DNA of 64,000 nt from Agrypnia vestita (Eukaryota; Arthropoda; Insecta; Trichoptera; Phryganeidae), in assembly GCA_016648135.1 (NCBI GenBank), contig JADDOH010004261.1, positions 186,001 through 250,000 on the forward strand, given 5' to 3'. The notes under the pieces were generated by a model. It ran no database searches and was not told where the DNA came from. It saw nothing but the letters and a program-made list of their open reading frames with translations. Positions 43,036 to 53,952 of the stretch are shown in pieces. Position numbers and translations under genes: made by a program. Numbering within the stretch: position 1 is the first letter of the stretch; each line of letters begins with the position of its first letter.

Positions 43036-43813
43036 AGTTTTTTATTTTTTTTATTTTAATTTTATTTATTTATTGTTTATTTACATTTACATTAGTTAAT
43101 ACAAGATACTAATAACTGCCATACTAGGTAAAAACCTGTTCTGTGGCAGTTATTCTCATATGGTATTTATGTAGTAGTAAAAAATGACAATTAAAGAATC
43201 TAAATCTAAAAGAAAATAAAAAGAAAAGAGAATATACATACAAAATCAAGATAAGTATTTAAAGTAAATCATAGGAATACCTAAATCTAAGAGAAAAGAA
43301 AAGAAAAGAAAGTACACATACAAAATTAAGATAAGAATTTAAGTACTTACAAAAATAAATATTATATTATAGTATACTTTAAATTATATAAATAGTTTTT
43401 GCCAATTCAGAGGTCAAGGGCGGATCACTTCTTCAGCATACCTTCTACCTGATATTTTTAAAAAACTTATTAATATGATGTTTAAAAGGTTTGTGTAGAG
43501 TTATTTCTTTAGTTTCATTAGGTAACTTGTTAAAAACAAGCGGGGCAGTGAAATTAAATTGTCTTTGCCCAAAAGACGTTTTCCTTTTAGGTACCTCGAA
43601 ATTAATTGTATTTGCCAACCTTGTAACCCGTGTTTGTTGTGTACGATTAAAATTTACCTTGTCCTTGTGGAATTTTATCGGGTCAAGAACGTTAAATATT
43701 CCAAACAAATCATCTGAAGGAAACATTCTCGATTTCTTGGTGATTAGACGTATTGTTCGTAATGTATTGTTCTTTATGTGTCCTGTACCCAATATTCTCT
43801 TAGTCTTCTTCAT
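43036..43813 (-). pseudogene. LINE (CR1-like) C-terminus, 3' UTR hairpin and tail
   Basis: The minus frame 43813-43445 is open for 122 residues: MKKTKRILGTGHIKNNTLRT at the start, RVTRLANTINFEVPKRKTSF in the middle, then FNFTAPLVFNKLPNETKEIT and FKHHINKFFKNIR at the end. The last block is the xFNxxxPxxxNxLPxEI...FKxxxxxFF end of CR1/Jockey-like reverse transcriptases. The 3' UTR has a hairpin at 43111-43154 (11-bp outer stem aataactgcca/tggcagttatt, inner AGGT/ACCT) and ends AT-rich near 43036. It is truncated at the 5' side. Confidence 0.75.
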
Positions 43814-43829
43814 CTTTGCTGAGGCCTGT

Positions 43830-44110
43830 TGAACTGTTGTGGCTGCTACATTGTCCTCTTGGGAGTTGGACTTGCAGCTCTCCCTCTATTTTTTAAGTGG
43901 TCGTCCTGGTGGCCTGTTTCCCTGGGATGCTTTATCTCTTGCTACTTTTGCGTCTCTGGAGTCACTCTGCTCTCATGATCCTTCCAGAACCTTCTTCTCT
44001 GTCTTCCTCATCTTACAACTTCCTGAACTTCTCTTATTCTTCTCCGTGTTGCGAATCTGATCTCGGAGGATTTTGCCAGCGGTATTTCTTAATATTTTCT
44101 ATTTTTTTAT
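43830..44110 (-). pseudogene. LINE fossil, different copy
   Basis: The minus strand contains NTAGKILRDQIRNTE-like and NRPPGRPLKK-like words, compatible with a LINE C-terminus (GRPxKxW). It is heavily degraded. Confidence 0.35.
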
Positions 44111-44224
44111 TTGATATTTCTTAATTATTACTTGAATATTATATAATATTATTATTATACGGCGTGATATTTTTGTACACCCTTTATTGTCTTCGATACA
44201 GCTTTCGACCGCTTCTTTTTCTAT

Positions 44225-44480
44225 CAATTAGAAAGATCAGAGATGTCGCCCCTCGCCCCCGCTCGCCGCGCCGGCCGGTGTCATCTCCTTTGTTCCGCTA
44301 ATGGTTTTATAATTTCAACCGTAAGCATTTCCCGGCCGAACTAATAGACGCAAATAACTGGTTTATGAGATTTGCCAAAATGAGTTATAGAGACAAGCTG
44401 TGAGAAACATGTCGAGAGTCGGTTTTCCTTTCATTCCTTTGGCGCCATCGGAGGATTCGCGGTCGAGATTTTTTATGCGC
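44225..44480. promoter_or_regulatory. Enhancer-like block
   Basis: It starts very GC-rich (cccgctcgccgcgccggccg) and continues with dense non-repetitive sequence holding homeodomain-like words (ggtttatgag, gctaatggttttat). No frame or repeat. The regulatory role is inference. Confidence 0.35.
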
Positions 44481-44908
44481 GCTGGTGCGAAATTTGCTTA
44501 ATTATCACTTTTGAATTCGTTGCCTGAATAGAGAATTTTGTTGCGGTGAATCATCGCATTCTTGCAGTAGCTCGCTATATTTTCGGCAAAGTGGAGCCTT
44601 ATTAAAAGTATTTATTAATTTTATATTTTCCAGAGCTTTAACAATTCGATGACTCTGCAAACAGCACAATAAAATATGTTATTAAAATAAAATTGTCACT
44701 AAATTAATAAAAATGCTTATTGAGTGTGATAAGTCTTTTAAAGCTATCACAAATATAAAAAGTAACAAAGCATTAGAACGGATTGTATATAATAACTGGC
44801 GTAAAATATTTTTCAATTAAATTATGATGTTTACAAAAAAGGAATGTAGTCTACTACAGGATCTAAATCTAACATCTAACTAATTCAATTATCGCTAATT
44901 TTACAAGA

Positions 44909-44983
44909 TGGATTTTTATTTGGGGATGCATAAAGTTAATATTATTAGTGCATAAAGTATTAAATTTACGCATCCCCAATAAA
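44909..44983. repeat. Hairpin with 23-base arms
   Basis: gatttttatttggggatgca and its inverse gcatccccaataaaaatc frame a short AT-rich centre. Confidence 0.8.
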
Positions 44984-45032
44984 AATCAATTTGCAGTCGG
45001 CTTCGCAAGTTGGAAAATTATTTAAAAAATGT

Positions 45033-45780
45033 ATCATCATCATCATCATTCTTGGCACTACAACCCTTGGTGGGTCTTGGCCCCCTCAATAATTTTCCTC
45101 CACTCATCTCGGTCTAGTGCAAGCTCTCTCCAATTTCGAAGCTCTAAGGCAGAGATATCTTTGAGGACGTTGTCACTCCATCTTAGTTTCGGCCTTCCTA
45201 AGCTTCTTCGCCCTGTTGGCCTTGAGTTCAGCAGGGACTTTGGTGCTTGATGCTCGGACATTCTCTCCACATGACCCAGCCACCGAAGTCTTCCCAGTTT
45301 TATAAATTTTGTGACGTTTGGCTCCTTAAATAGAGTATAGAGCTCATTTTTGTAACGTCTGCGCCAAAGTCCATTTTCTAGAACCGGTCCGAAGATACGC
45401 CTCAAAATTTTCCTTTCAAAAACGTCCAGTGCTCGCTCATTCCTCTTCGTTAGTACCCACGTCTCAGCTGCGTACGTGAGCATTGGCCTAGTAAGCGTTT
45501 TGTACACTAATATCTTGGTGTTTCTGGACAGCAGTCTGGATTTTATCTGCTTTTGTAGGCGGAAAAAACAGCGATTTGCGCTCACTATGCGCTTCTGGAT
45601 CTACTCTGTAATATTGTTGTTGCTTGTTATCAGGGATTCTAGGTATGTAAATCTTGGTACCGTTTCAAAATTTTGACTTCCATACGAGAGAGTTGGGATT
45701 TGTTAGGTGCATCCTACGGTCATATATTTGGTCTTCTGCTGGTTTACTATGAGACCCATGTTTTTGGCAGAACTTTCAAG
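45033..45780 (-). pseudogene. RTE-like LINE, best-preserved C-terminus
   Basis: The minus frame 45585-45058 is open for 175 residues: MSANRCFFRLQKQIKSRLLS, YKTLTRPMLTYAAETWVLTK, FERKILRRIFGPVLENGLWR, LGRLRWLGHVERMSEHQAPK, then GRRSLGRPKLRWSDNVLKDI, ending EGAKTHQGL. Upstream, broken by stops, come FINLESSAKNMGLIVN and FTYLESLIT. These are consecutive blocks of the C-terminal half of RTE-type reverse transcriptases. The tail is an (ATG)n run at 45033-45048, the short tandem-repeat ending typical of RTE elements. Confidence 0.85.
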
Positions 45781-46329
45781 ATTTATGAAGGCATTACATA
45801 AAGCATCGTTATAAAATGTATATGCTTTAAGATTGCTTTCATTATGGATTTAAATGGTTGCGAGTCAGTCAATTATCGATGTGGTTTTTGCATCAAAATA
45901 AAAAATTTCTGAACAAAGATTCTGTGATAATTAAATTAATATGAAAACGTTAATAAATAAAATTATTTTATTTTATTCATTGTATTAAAATAATCTGGAT
46001 ACTGGATACATATGTGAACTATAAGTCTTCGCGCAGCCTTAGCATGATTCATTCAATGATTTATTTGAGAAACGTTACATTTTAAGGAAATTATAGGTTT
46101 CATTATATTATTAATGGAATCAGCGTTTACTTTGTAGAGTTTATTCAAAATGGATGAAATGAAACTATGTTATTACTCTACTTGGGTAATAACATGGTTT
46201 CGAGAGTGATATCAAACTAAATATATTAAAATATAGAAAGGATCCAGGCATAACATATCTAATGGAGAAGCAACAAGAAACCTAGGAAAATCTTAAAAAT
46301 GGTTTAATAATTATTATTTTCAATATGTT
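45781..46329. other. Unassigned AT-rich sequence
   Basis: No gene recognised. Confidence 0.3.
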
Positions 46330-46460
46330 AAATTTAAAACACCAAAACACTGCGTGCGGTGTACACGGCCAATAGCATGTATTAAATGCGTTGTTGCGTT
46401 AGTGTCTAGCGTGAAGCGGTCAAATACCTTTGTCTCTTTTTCGCATAGACATCGTGCACA
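46330..46460 (+). repeat. Repeat family X
   Basis: aaaacactgcgtgcggtgta and tctagcgtgaagcggtcaaa, then ctctttttcgcatagacatc match 56165-56290 closely and 17420-17590 loosely. The nature is unknown; possibly a short retroposon or DNA element. Confidence 0.7.
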
Positions 46461-46724
46461 CACACTATTGATGTGTTAACGATGATAAATACATAACACA
46501 TCTATTTCGAACGCCAGCCCTGGCAACTCCAAATGGCCATCTACGGAAAATCTACGAACAACACTCGACGGGAAGTGGCGCGGATGGCAAGCCAATTCCG
46601 CCCCCTTGTTGCGACATGGCACACGCATCCCATCTTCTCTGCTATATCCATGTAATTTAAGTTGTTACATGCAACAATTCTCAGCTATTAAATTTAGTCA
46701 TAAAATACATGCAATATGTTGCAA

Positions 46725-46976
46725 GTAAAATCTCAATGTGATATATTTTGCGCAATTAAATAGAACCGTAAGTTTTGTTACGAAATGGTAGAGCTGAAGA
46801 AATTGCGCGTAAAATCTCAATGTGATATATTTTGCGCAATTAAATAGAACCGTAAGTTTTGTTACGAAATGGTAGAGCTGAAGAAATTGCGCGTAAAATC
46901 TCAATGTGATATATTTTGCGCAATTAAATAGAACCGTAAGTTTTGTTACGAAATGGTAGAGCTGAAGAAATTGCGC
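46725..46976. repeat. 84-bp tandem repeat, three identical copies
   Basis: The unit begins gtaaaatctcaatgtgatat and ends aagaaattgcgc. Copies start at 46725, 46809 and 46893, and no differences are seen. Since 84 is a multiple of three, a minus-strand frame repeats the same 28 residues, but nothing suggests it is translated. Confidence 0.95.
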
Positions 46977-47189
46977 GTAATCGAGAATTTTACAGTACTT
47001 TGTACATTTTACAGTAAATTGGAATTTACCACAAATTCCAAAAATCGGGATAATCTGCTAGTTTCTAGAAACATCGCGAAACGACATTATCTATATAATA
47101 GCCATTGTGTTGCATTGTCGTGACACAACGCAACGTCATACAGATTAGCGAATTATGAACCCGCGCGATTGACCATAAATAAAATAATG

Positions 47190-47608
47190 AAAAGTAACCC
47201 ATTAAACCAAGTTTTTATTATAGGTACTCCCTTTCTCATTTACTAATTGGAACATTTTTTTTCGCTTAACCTACGCGTTGGGCTTCGGTCGGGCGACGCT
47301 ATGAAAGGGAGTAATAAAAAATTTCCAAAAATCCAAAATTATACTATAATCGGGTTTCGCGTCTACCAGACGCGTTGAAATATTTTCATATAACCTAATA
47401 AGTTGAATGAAAAAACCATTAAAAATCAGAAAAATCCAAAAATTTATTAATTTTTTTAACGAAAATTCGATAGATCTTGATCGTCGCCACGAGTCTGCTT
47501 GCAAAGTTTCAGCTCGATTGGATCACGGGAAAGGGGTTTAAAATGGATCCAAAGTTTTTTCGTCAGACAAGAAGACAAGCAGACGCCACGAGTTAATATA
47601 AAGGGAGT
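47190..47608 (+). repeat. Repeat with ACTCCCTTT inverted ends, second copy
   Basis: Same ends and inner block as 23717-24279 (gatcgtcgccacgagtctgc, agacgccacgagttaatata). It carries an extra segment with a CGCGTCT/AGACGCG hairpin near 47357-47373, and an additional aaagggagtaat word at 47299. Confidence 0.65.
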
Positions 47609-49149
47609 AATAAATAATAAAATAAATAAGCGATAGACAAGAGTAAAGCGAAATAAAAAAGTATATATCTATATATTTGTGTGAATTAAAGAACGGCGCC
47701 CCGATTAAATTCGTGTCCAGTGATATTGATTAATTAATAAAACTTTTATGAATTTCGTGTATTTTATTTGCCTCCCACAGCCATCCAATTACAATGTGAA
47801 TGTCTTATTTAAATAAATCCATGCCATCACCCCGATCTACTTTCACTGATCTGCAGTAAATGCCAGTGGCACGTAATAATAACCCACAATATACACAACC
47901 CAAACGGTAAATAAACTTCTTTGAATCGTCGTGACCAAAAATCGATGTAATCGATGTAACAGCAGCTAGGATCGCAGTCTTCCGTCAATTTTTTTTTACA
48001 CAAAATAATAAACGGAACTATCGAATGCCCTCAATTAGAACGTATCTGTCTACGTGTTCCATCCCGTGAAACTTGAAGTTATGCAACTTTTGCTTTGGAA
48101 AATGCAGCCACTAATGGCACTAACTAAAAAAAGCCACTAATTAAATTTAAAGTTAACTAAGCTTTGTCTATTGAAACTTAAAAGAATTATAGTTTTAATA
48201 TCAAGAAGCGGTTTGTAGAAAGTTTCTTCTAATTATTTTCTCGGTAACTAGTAATATATACCATATCACGGTCTCGAAAACATGTAAGAAATGTTCTTGT
48301 GTATAAAACATAATAATTATTCCTTTATATAATATTACTTATAATATTACTTAATATTGTTATACCTTACCTATATTGTATGTAAAAGTCCTAAAGGGCA
48401 TTAAATTAATAAAAATATAAAGGTCTCTGGTTCAGGTCTTGGTAACGGCCCTATTATTTTTCTAAAAAGGCGCATTTTTTGGTTGTTTTAATTTTTTCTG
48501 TGGCATATTAACAACAATGGTTTAAATAATATTAATTTCACTGCACTCGCCAACCTGCAACATAACCGCGCGATATGCACATTGTAATATTTCTGCGTAA
48601 AGTGTAAACACGTGTATATCTTAGTTACTTTATACGCTTCATTAAAGTTCTGAATGATGATTTCAACATTAAAGGGTGATTTAATTTTACGATCACTCTG
48701 TAATGAGCCCACTATAGGAGAGCTCTCTTCCGTTAGCGCCATCAGCTGCGGCGGCCCCATCGAACAGGACTCTTCGCCAAAGCGGAGTGTGTTTACTGTC
48801 AGTACTATTTATCGCGTATTAAAGCCTCGATTTAAAGTGAAAGTAATAATTTACTCGTTTTATACATTGTAAATGCTTAATTATTTTATGCATCCAAAAT
48901 AAATATTGTAGTTTATACTTAAGACTTCATTAAAGCGTCCTGTAATAATGCTTTTATTTTATCTTCAGGAGGAATCGTAAAATATCCTACTGCAATATAA
49001 ATTTGTAAAGGCGTTCTCAAATTATCTTGATTTTTTGCACCCTTCGAATTGCAATTTGCTACACGAAAAACCTCAGTCATTCTCTGGTTCATATCTGGAC
49101 CTATAAATCTGGAATTATCTCATAATAAAATCAATTTATTATCCCCAAT
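47609..49149. other. Mostly unassigned sequence
   Basis: AT-rich apart from a GC-raised piece around 48690-48790 that has no supported frame. No gene recognised. Confidence 0.3.
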
Positions 49150-49400
49150 AATAATAATAATAATATATATACATACTTTTAAATGTTATTACAATACCTT
49201 CTTAATTATTAATTTTTATAACTTAATTTAACGTTTCCTTGTGTATATCTTATTTACTTAATCTAATGTTTTACATTTTTGTCTTCTTGTATTTTTTATA
49301 TCTTACTTAATCTAATATTTCTTTTTCTATATCTTACTTATTTAATCTAATGTCTTACTCTAACGATTACATTAACAATATATATATACATGTATGACAA
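49150..49400. repeat. Imperfect reiteration of tatatcttacttaatctaat
   Basis: Variants of this word recur about three times between 49240 and 49370, after an (AAT)n run at 49147. It looks like a LINE-type 3' UTR or a decayed minisatellite. Confidence 0.5.
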
Positions 49401-49739
49401 TGCCCCCACTTTTAAACACGAGAATAAATTCTCATTTAAAAGTGTAATATAAATGTGTATTAATTATATTATATTGAATACATTTACCAAATAAATTTAA
49501 TAAAAAAAATAAAATAAAAAAATAGCTGATTTCATTCTCAAAATTAATATGATTTAAAAATTGTTACTAAATATATTAAAAACCTTGACATTCTTATTTT
49601 TTAATAATTATTTATTCCTGAATTAGTTTTTTTTTCTGAATTAGATTTTTTAATATTTCAGTTTAATGAATATTAAAACTAATAAGTGATATTAAAGTTA
49701 ACATTACTATATCCCATGTGTCTTTGTTATTAATCATTA

Positions 49740-49890
49740 GTCAATTTTTTTTACGCTTCAACAAAATACATCACAAAACACCCAGGCTTGAGTAATTTAC
49801 ACAGATTAATTGTGACCTCACCGGGAATCGAACCTGGAACCCTCGAAGAACCCCGAGAAGTCAGAGTCTTGCCCGCTGGGCTACGAGGGC
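49740..49890 (-). mobile_element. tRNA-derived SINE, family 2
   Basis: The minus strand reads gaggccctcgtagcccagcg (A-box region) and then ccaggttcgattcccggtga, an exact B box. The anticodon region is longer than in a tRNA and the ends do not pair as an acceptor stem, so this is a SINE head rather than a tRNA gene. The body continues through acccaggcttgagtaattta's complement. Confidence 0.8.
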
Positions 49891-50129
49891 CTCTTATATT
49901 TATTTCTCCATATTATGATAATTATAACGCCTATAAAATCCGTATATAACTATCTACGTAACAATGTTTGTCATTAACTCAAATAATAATAATAAGGTAT
50001 AATATAATAATGAGATATAAAAAGCGAAAAAGCCTAATTATCTATCTGTCCATCGCTTTTGTTATCAAGACTCTACGTTACTCTAAATAACGCTATTCTC
50101 AGCCTCAACTGGCGGCCGAAATATGTATA

Positions 50130-50170
50130 CTAAAAGTACGTCATTTTTGACGGGTTATAGATAGTACATG
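50130..50170 (-). mobile_element. Family R retroposon fragment
   Basis: ctataacccgtcaaaaatga on the minus strand matches the head of the family R copies. Confidence 0.6.
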
Positions 50171-50449
50171 TACCTATTAAAACATGAGCTAATAGGTTTG
50201 CGTGTGTGATAATTTATATGAATCACACTGAATCCAGATCAGTAAAATGTATCTCATCAGAAGTTACGTAGGTATATACGGATGGAAAGGGGATTTGCCT
50301 TTAACACTGGGGTTTCCTTCGGTATTCGATGTATCTAGATATGTATGTATCCATTAACAATAATAATATTAATTGATTTGGCTGTTACTTTGTGGTGTAA
50401 CATGATTATCATAATTTATAAATAAATTCATAAATAAATATTTTTTATC
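50171..50449. other. Unassigned AT-rich sequence
   Basis: No gene recognised. Confidence 0.3.
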
Positions 50450-50640
50450 TTTTAAAAAATAGATACGCGAACACGGAATAATTGTCGCATCAATATTCTT
50501 ACTATTTTCAAACTATGCTAAACGCTTGTGCTATGAAAATAGGACTTACTTGCTGGTATCTTGGGATGGGGCTTGGACCACCGAAAACCAGATTAGTAGA
50601 CGAGCGTTGTGACCACTACACTAACAAATCAATAATAATT
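50450..50640 (-). mobile_element. SINE family 1, second subfamily
   Basis: Read on the minus strand it has the same tail as 29216 (ttgaaaatagtaagaatatt), and a head with ggtccaagccccatccca at the B-box position. Confidence 0.8.
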
Positions 50641-51072
50641 GATAAACTCGCATTTCCATAACGAAAATAAGGATGTTCGTCCTAACGCGAAAACATGCCA
50701 GTAAATAATAAAAATAATAATGCCTAACGAATAATAATTAACAAACCGCTATATGACATACAATACACTACGTTGACCTTGTAATCCCCGCTCTTTACCT
50801 GCTAGGTTATATTGTCCCGTATAATTTGTTGATCTAAAATCTATGGTAGGGATTTGTTGATTTGCGAAATTCTTAATTTTGTTCTGAACATCACTTATCT
50901 ATAATTTCTCAATAATATAATGTGTACTGTGTAATCAATCGTGTTATCATAATACCTAATGATCATTAAATATTTTTACTTTGTGCTCTAATGTCAATTT
51001 AGAATCAGTAGACGGTATGTTTAGTAAAAAAAGATTTATTAATGCTCTATTTTAATTGCATAATTTTTAATA
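50641..51072. other. Unassigned AT-rich sequence
   Basis: No gene recognised. Confidence 0.3.
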
Positions 51073-51074
51073 TA

Positions 51075-52347
51075 TTAGGTCCTTACATATGAAATTGACA
51101 TTTAGTATGGGATTTTTTTTTATTATAATATATTTATTTAATCAATGTATATACCATTGCTATCTATGCACTTTTGCCATCTCATAGGTAGTTCATCGAT
51201 CCCTTTACTAAAAAAACCATTCGGACGGGAATCAATAAAATCTTTGAAGGCGGTTTGGACTGCCCCATCGGAGTTGAATTTTTTCCTTTGCAAGAAGTTA
51301 TCCAAATTTCGAAAAAAAATGGTAATCTGTTGGGGCAAGGTCCGGAGAGTACGGTAGATGTCTTAGACATTCCAATTGAAGCTCCTCTAATTTGGTAGCC
51401 GTCTGTTGTGCAGTGTGTGGTCTAGCGTTATCATGAAGCAGCAGTGGCCTAGAGCGATTAACCAGCCTCGGTTGTTTAGCAGCTAGCTTTTCCATCATGG
51501 TTTGCAGTTGCTGACAATAGACATCTGCCGTAATCGTCTGGCCAGATTTAAGAAAGCTGTAGTGAACGACACCAGCACTAGTCCACCAAACGCTCACAAG
51601 TAACTTTTTTGGAGTCAATTTTCGCTTGGGGCATGGTTTGGCTGGTTCGGCAGGGTTCAGCCATTGCAATGAGCGCTTCCGATTATCGTACAGGATCCAC
51701 TTTTCATCACAGGTAATGATTCGATTTAAAATCCCTTCATTATTGTGCCGGTTGAGTAATGCAACGCAGCAGTCAACGCGCGTTTGTTGATTTGCTTCAC
51801 TCAATTCGTGAGGTACCCACCTTTCAAGCTTTTTCACCTTACCAATTTGCTTCAAGTGGATTAAAACAGTTTTATCACTAACACCGCAGCCTGCAGCTAA
51901 CTCGGATGTGGTTTGCGATGGATCCGCTTCCACAATAGCCTTCAATTCTTCATTATCAACTTTGGTCTCCGGCCGTCCACGGGGCTTGTTCTGCAGGTCG
52001 AATTTTCCAGAACGAAAACGTTGGAACCAAAAACGCACTGTGTTTTTTTTTGCGGCACCGTCGCCATACACATCATTAATCCTTCGAGCCGTTTCTGCAG
52101 CACTAGTGCCACGGTGGAACTTGTACTCGTAAATAACGCGATATTTCAAGTTTTTCATTTTGTAAACTGAGTGACGCAAAGAAAAAAACAATTGAGGAAA
52201 AAACAAATGAAATTATAATTTTCAAAACACAAATACATGAGTAAATAGCTGTATAAATTTGGATTTGGAATTCCTAACCAAAGAGAAGATATTTGAGATC
52301 AAATTTGCCAGTACGGCAAAACGCCAATTTCATATGTAAGGACCTAA
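51075..52347 (-). mobile_element. Mariner transposon, copy 1 (1273 bp)
   Basis: The ends are inverted copies: left ttaggtccttacatatgaaa, right the reverse complement of the same, together about 29 bp. TA flanks at 51073-51074 and 52348-52349. The length is normal for mariner. It carries one transposase gene, disrupted near its end. It is nearly identical to copy 2 at 60412; copy 2 has 13 extra bases just inside the left end. Confidence 0.95.
51138..52158 (-). pseudogene. Mariner transposase, one frameshift
   Basis: The start at 52156-52158 gives MKNLKYRVIYEYKFHRGTSA, the usual N-terminus; an upstream in-frame ATG at 52206 is less likely. Domains in order: helix-turn-helix DNA-binding region (about residues 1-110, with FWFQRFRSGKFDLQNKPRGR), the WVPHEL linker motif, then the DD34D catalytic triad: TCDEKW, HDNARPH, and the last D of SPDLAPTDYHFF. 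There are 34 residues between the second and third Asp. An eight-A run at 51312-51319 (seven in copy 2) shifts the frame just after YHFF, losing about the last 55 residues. The conceptual length, near 339, is normal. It is otherwise intact. Confidence 0.92.
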
Positions 52348-52414
52348 TATTAAATATGAATCGAACTGAAAAACGCTGTTTTTTTCCTATTCAATTGTTA
52401 AAACGTTTTCGAGC

Positions 52415-52805
52415 TCACTTTCATTATCAATAACATGTTTTCAATTAAATTAAAAACAGTTAAAGACAGTATTTATGGGGATTGGGTGAATTTAATGGTG
52501 TTGGGGGTAGGGGGTGGAGTTAGAATAGATAGGAGTGGGGAGGTTATTGGTGGTATTTGGATGTTAATTATATTTTTATTATTTATTATGAATTTTAAAA
52601 ATCTCTAAAATATCCATTTTTCTTCCTTTATTGCAGCAATGAAGTAGCTTTATATTATTATGATCGAACGTATGACCCTCCATTTTGACACGTTCCGCCA
52701 TTTCTGAATTTAAGGCAAAGTTTTCGATTGCTCTCTTATGTTCATCTAACCGTTATTTTATTTTCCTTGCACTCTGTCCAGTGTAAATTGCGTCGCAATC
52801 TCTAA
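52415..52805 (-). pseudogene. Penelope-like GIY-YIG end with C-rich spacer and tail
   Basis: The minus strand from about 52803 to 52579 reads CDAIYTGQSARKIK, a stop, RLDEHKRAIENFALNSEMAE, GHTFDHNNIKLLHCCNKGRK and MDILEIFKIHNK. IYTGQ corresponds to the second half of GIY-YIG; the RLxEHxRAI and LLHxxNKGxxxDxLE blocks match the copies at 38512 and 41478. A strongly C-rich spacer (52480-52560) and a degraded hammerhead-like end (AGCTCGAAAACG, about 52410-52440) follow. The reverse transcriptase core is absent. The coding start runs into the palindrome at 52809. Confidence 0.75.
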
Positions 52806-52808
52806 TAA

Positions 52809-52851
52809 TTTCCCAACAAGATTAATAATTTTTATTAATCTTGTTGGGAAA
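52809..52851. repeat. Perfect 18-bp inverted repeat
   Basis: tttcccaacaagattaat (52809-52826) and its exact inverse (52834-52851) with a 7-base centre, at the broken end of the Penelope-like fragment. Confidence 0.9.
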
Positions 52852-53009
52852 CAGCTGATTTAACCGTTTTTTTTTTCAGATTACGCATCGCAAATTCAAA
52901 TGAAGTAATTTAAACATTAAAAACAATTAGGTGCGTCACTTAAAACGTAACAGACGCTAAACACCTTCAAAAGAGTGATATCACTCACGTTCTGGACCGT
53001 GACTAACTT

Positions 53010-53240
53010 GGCAGCAATGTATCGAGTCTCGGGGCAATATTTGATACTATTATCTCCATAAAAAGTTCAGCCTTGAGCGCCCAACTATCCATTATGGATT
53101 TCACGGTTGCGTTTCGCCGCGCCCCCTCCACCCCTCTTCCGTTCATGTCCAGTCATGGTGATGCGAATTTCCCATGGATCCGCGTCATGACTAGGATGAC
53201 TGGCCTCCGCTCCGCTTACTCGGGTCGCGAGCTAAAATAG
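53010..53240. other. GC-rich block
   Basis: GC-raised sequence (ttcgccgcgccccctccacc) with no supported frame; possibly regulatory. Confidence 0.3.
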
Positions 53241-53437
53241 TACTTAGGGCACAGGTAGGTGCAAAAATCCGCAGACGTGAAACAGATTTCATCTCAATGA
53301 GGAACACCATTCAAAAAATGAAGGTTATTTCAAAATCTGTCATCATGCCTTTTCTTCAATAGTACTCTAAATTGACGTATGATTGTTAAATATTTTTAAA
53401 ATTATTTATATAATGTAAACTTGTATGTGTAAAAAAT

Positions 53438-53628
53438 GAGTAGCTTGTTGGTCTTATGGTTAGGACTCTCGCCTCGTGACCCAAAGGTTGCGGGTTCGAA
53501 CCTCGCTCCAGACCAGCAAGTTAGTCCTATTTTCATAGCACAAGCGTATAGCTTAATTTGAAAATAGTAAGAATATTGATGTGACACGTATTCCATGTTC
53601 GTATCTCTATTTTTAAAAAAAAAAAAAA
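53438..53628 (+). mobile_element. SINE family 1, full-length
   Basis: Head gagtagcttgttggtcttat, exact B box (gggttcgaacctc), standard tail and A-rich end. One of the cleanest copies. Confidence 0.92.
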
Positions 53629-53767
53629 CTACTTTCATTTCTACTTTTCCTCAAAATAACATATTTTTCTCTTGATCATCTTTTGTCTTCGGCACATGAC
53701 AAAAAAAAATTCTCCTCCCCTTATATCAGAGTATTTTTCCTCTTTTTTGTCTTATCCTATTATAATT

Positions 53768-53952
53768 GAGTAGCTTTTTGGTCTTGTGGTTAGGACTCTC
53801 GCCTCGTGATCCAAAGATCGCGGGTTCGAATCTCACTGCAGACCAGCAAGTTAATCCTATTTTCATTGCACAAGAGTTTAGCTTAGTTTGAAAATAGTAA
53901 GATTATTGACGTGACACGTATTCCGTATTCGCATCTCTTTTAAAAAAAAAAA
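53768..53952 (+). mobile_element. SINE family 1, full-length
   Basis: Same structure as the copy 140 bp upstream (gtggttaggactctcgcctc, gggttcgaatctc), same orientation, A-rich end at 53940-53952. Confidence 0.92.

Noticed and set aside
46698..46904. Repeat protein with 28-residue units
   Set aside because: The frame exists only because the 84-bp DNA repeat is a multiple of three; no start context, family or flanking gene.
46725..46976. CRISPR-like array
   Set aside because: The copies are directly adjacent with no spacers, and the DNA is eukaryotic.
49060..49145. Possible host exon near the (AAT)n run
   Set aside because: No splice signals, no conserved words, short frame.
49805..49890. 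Possible minus-strand tRNA gene
   Set aside because: The B box is exact, but the anticodon region is too long and the ends do not pair; treated as a SINE head.
51908..52170. Plus-strand frames inside mariner copy 1 (and their twins at 61259-61521)
   Set aside because: Antisense shadows of the transposase N-terminus; they recur only because the transposon does.
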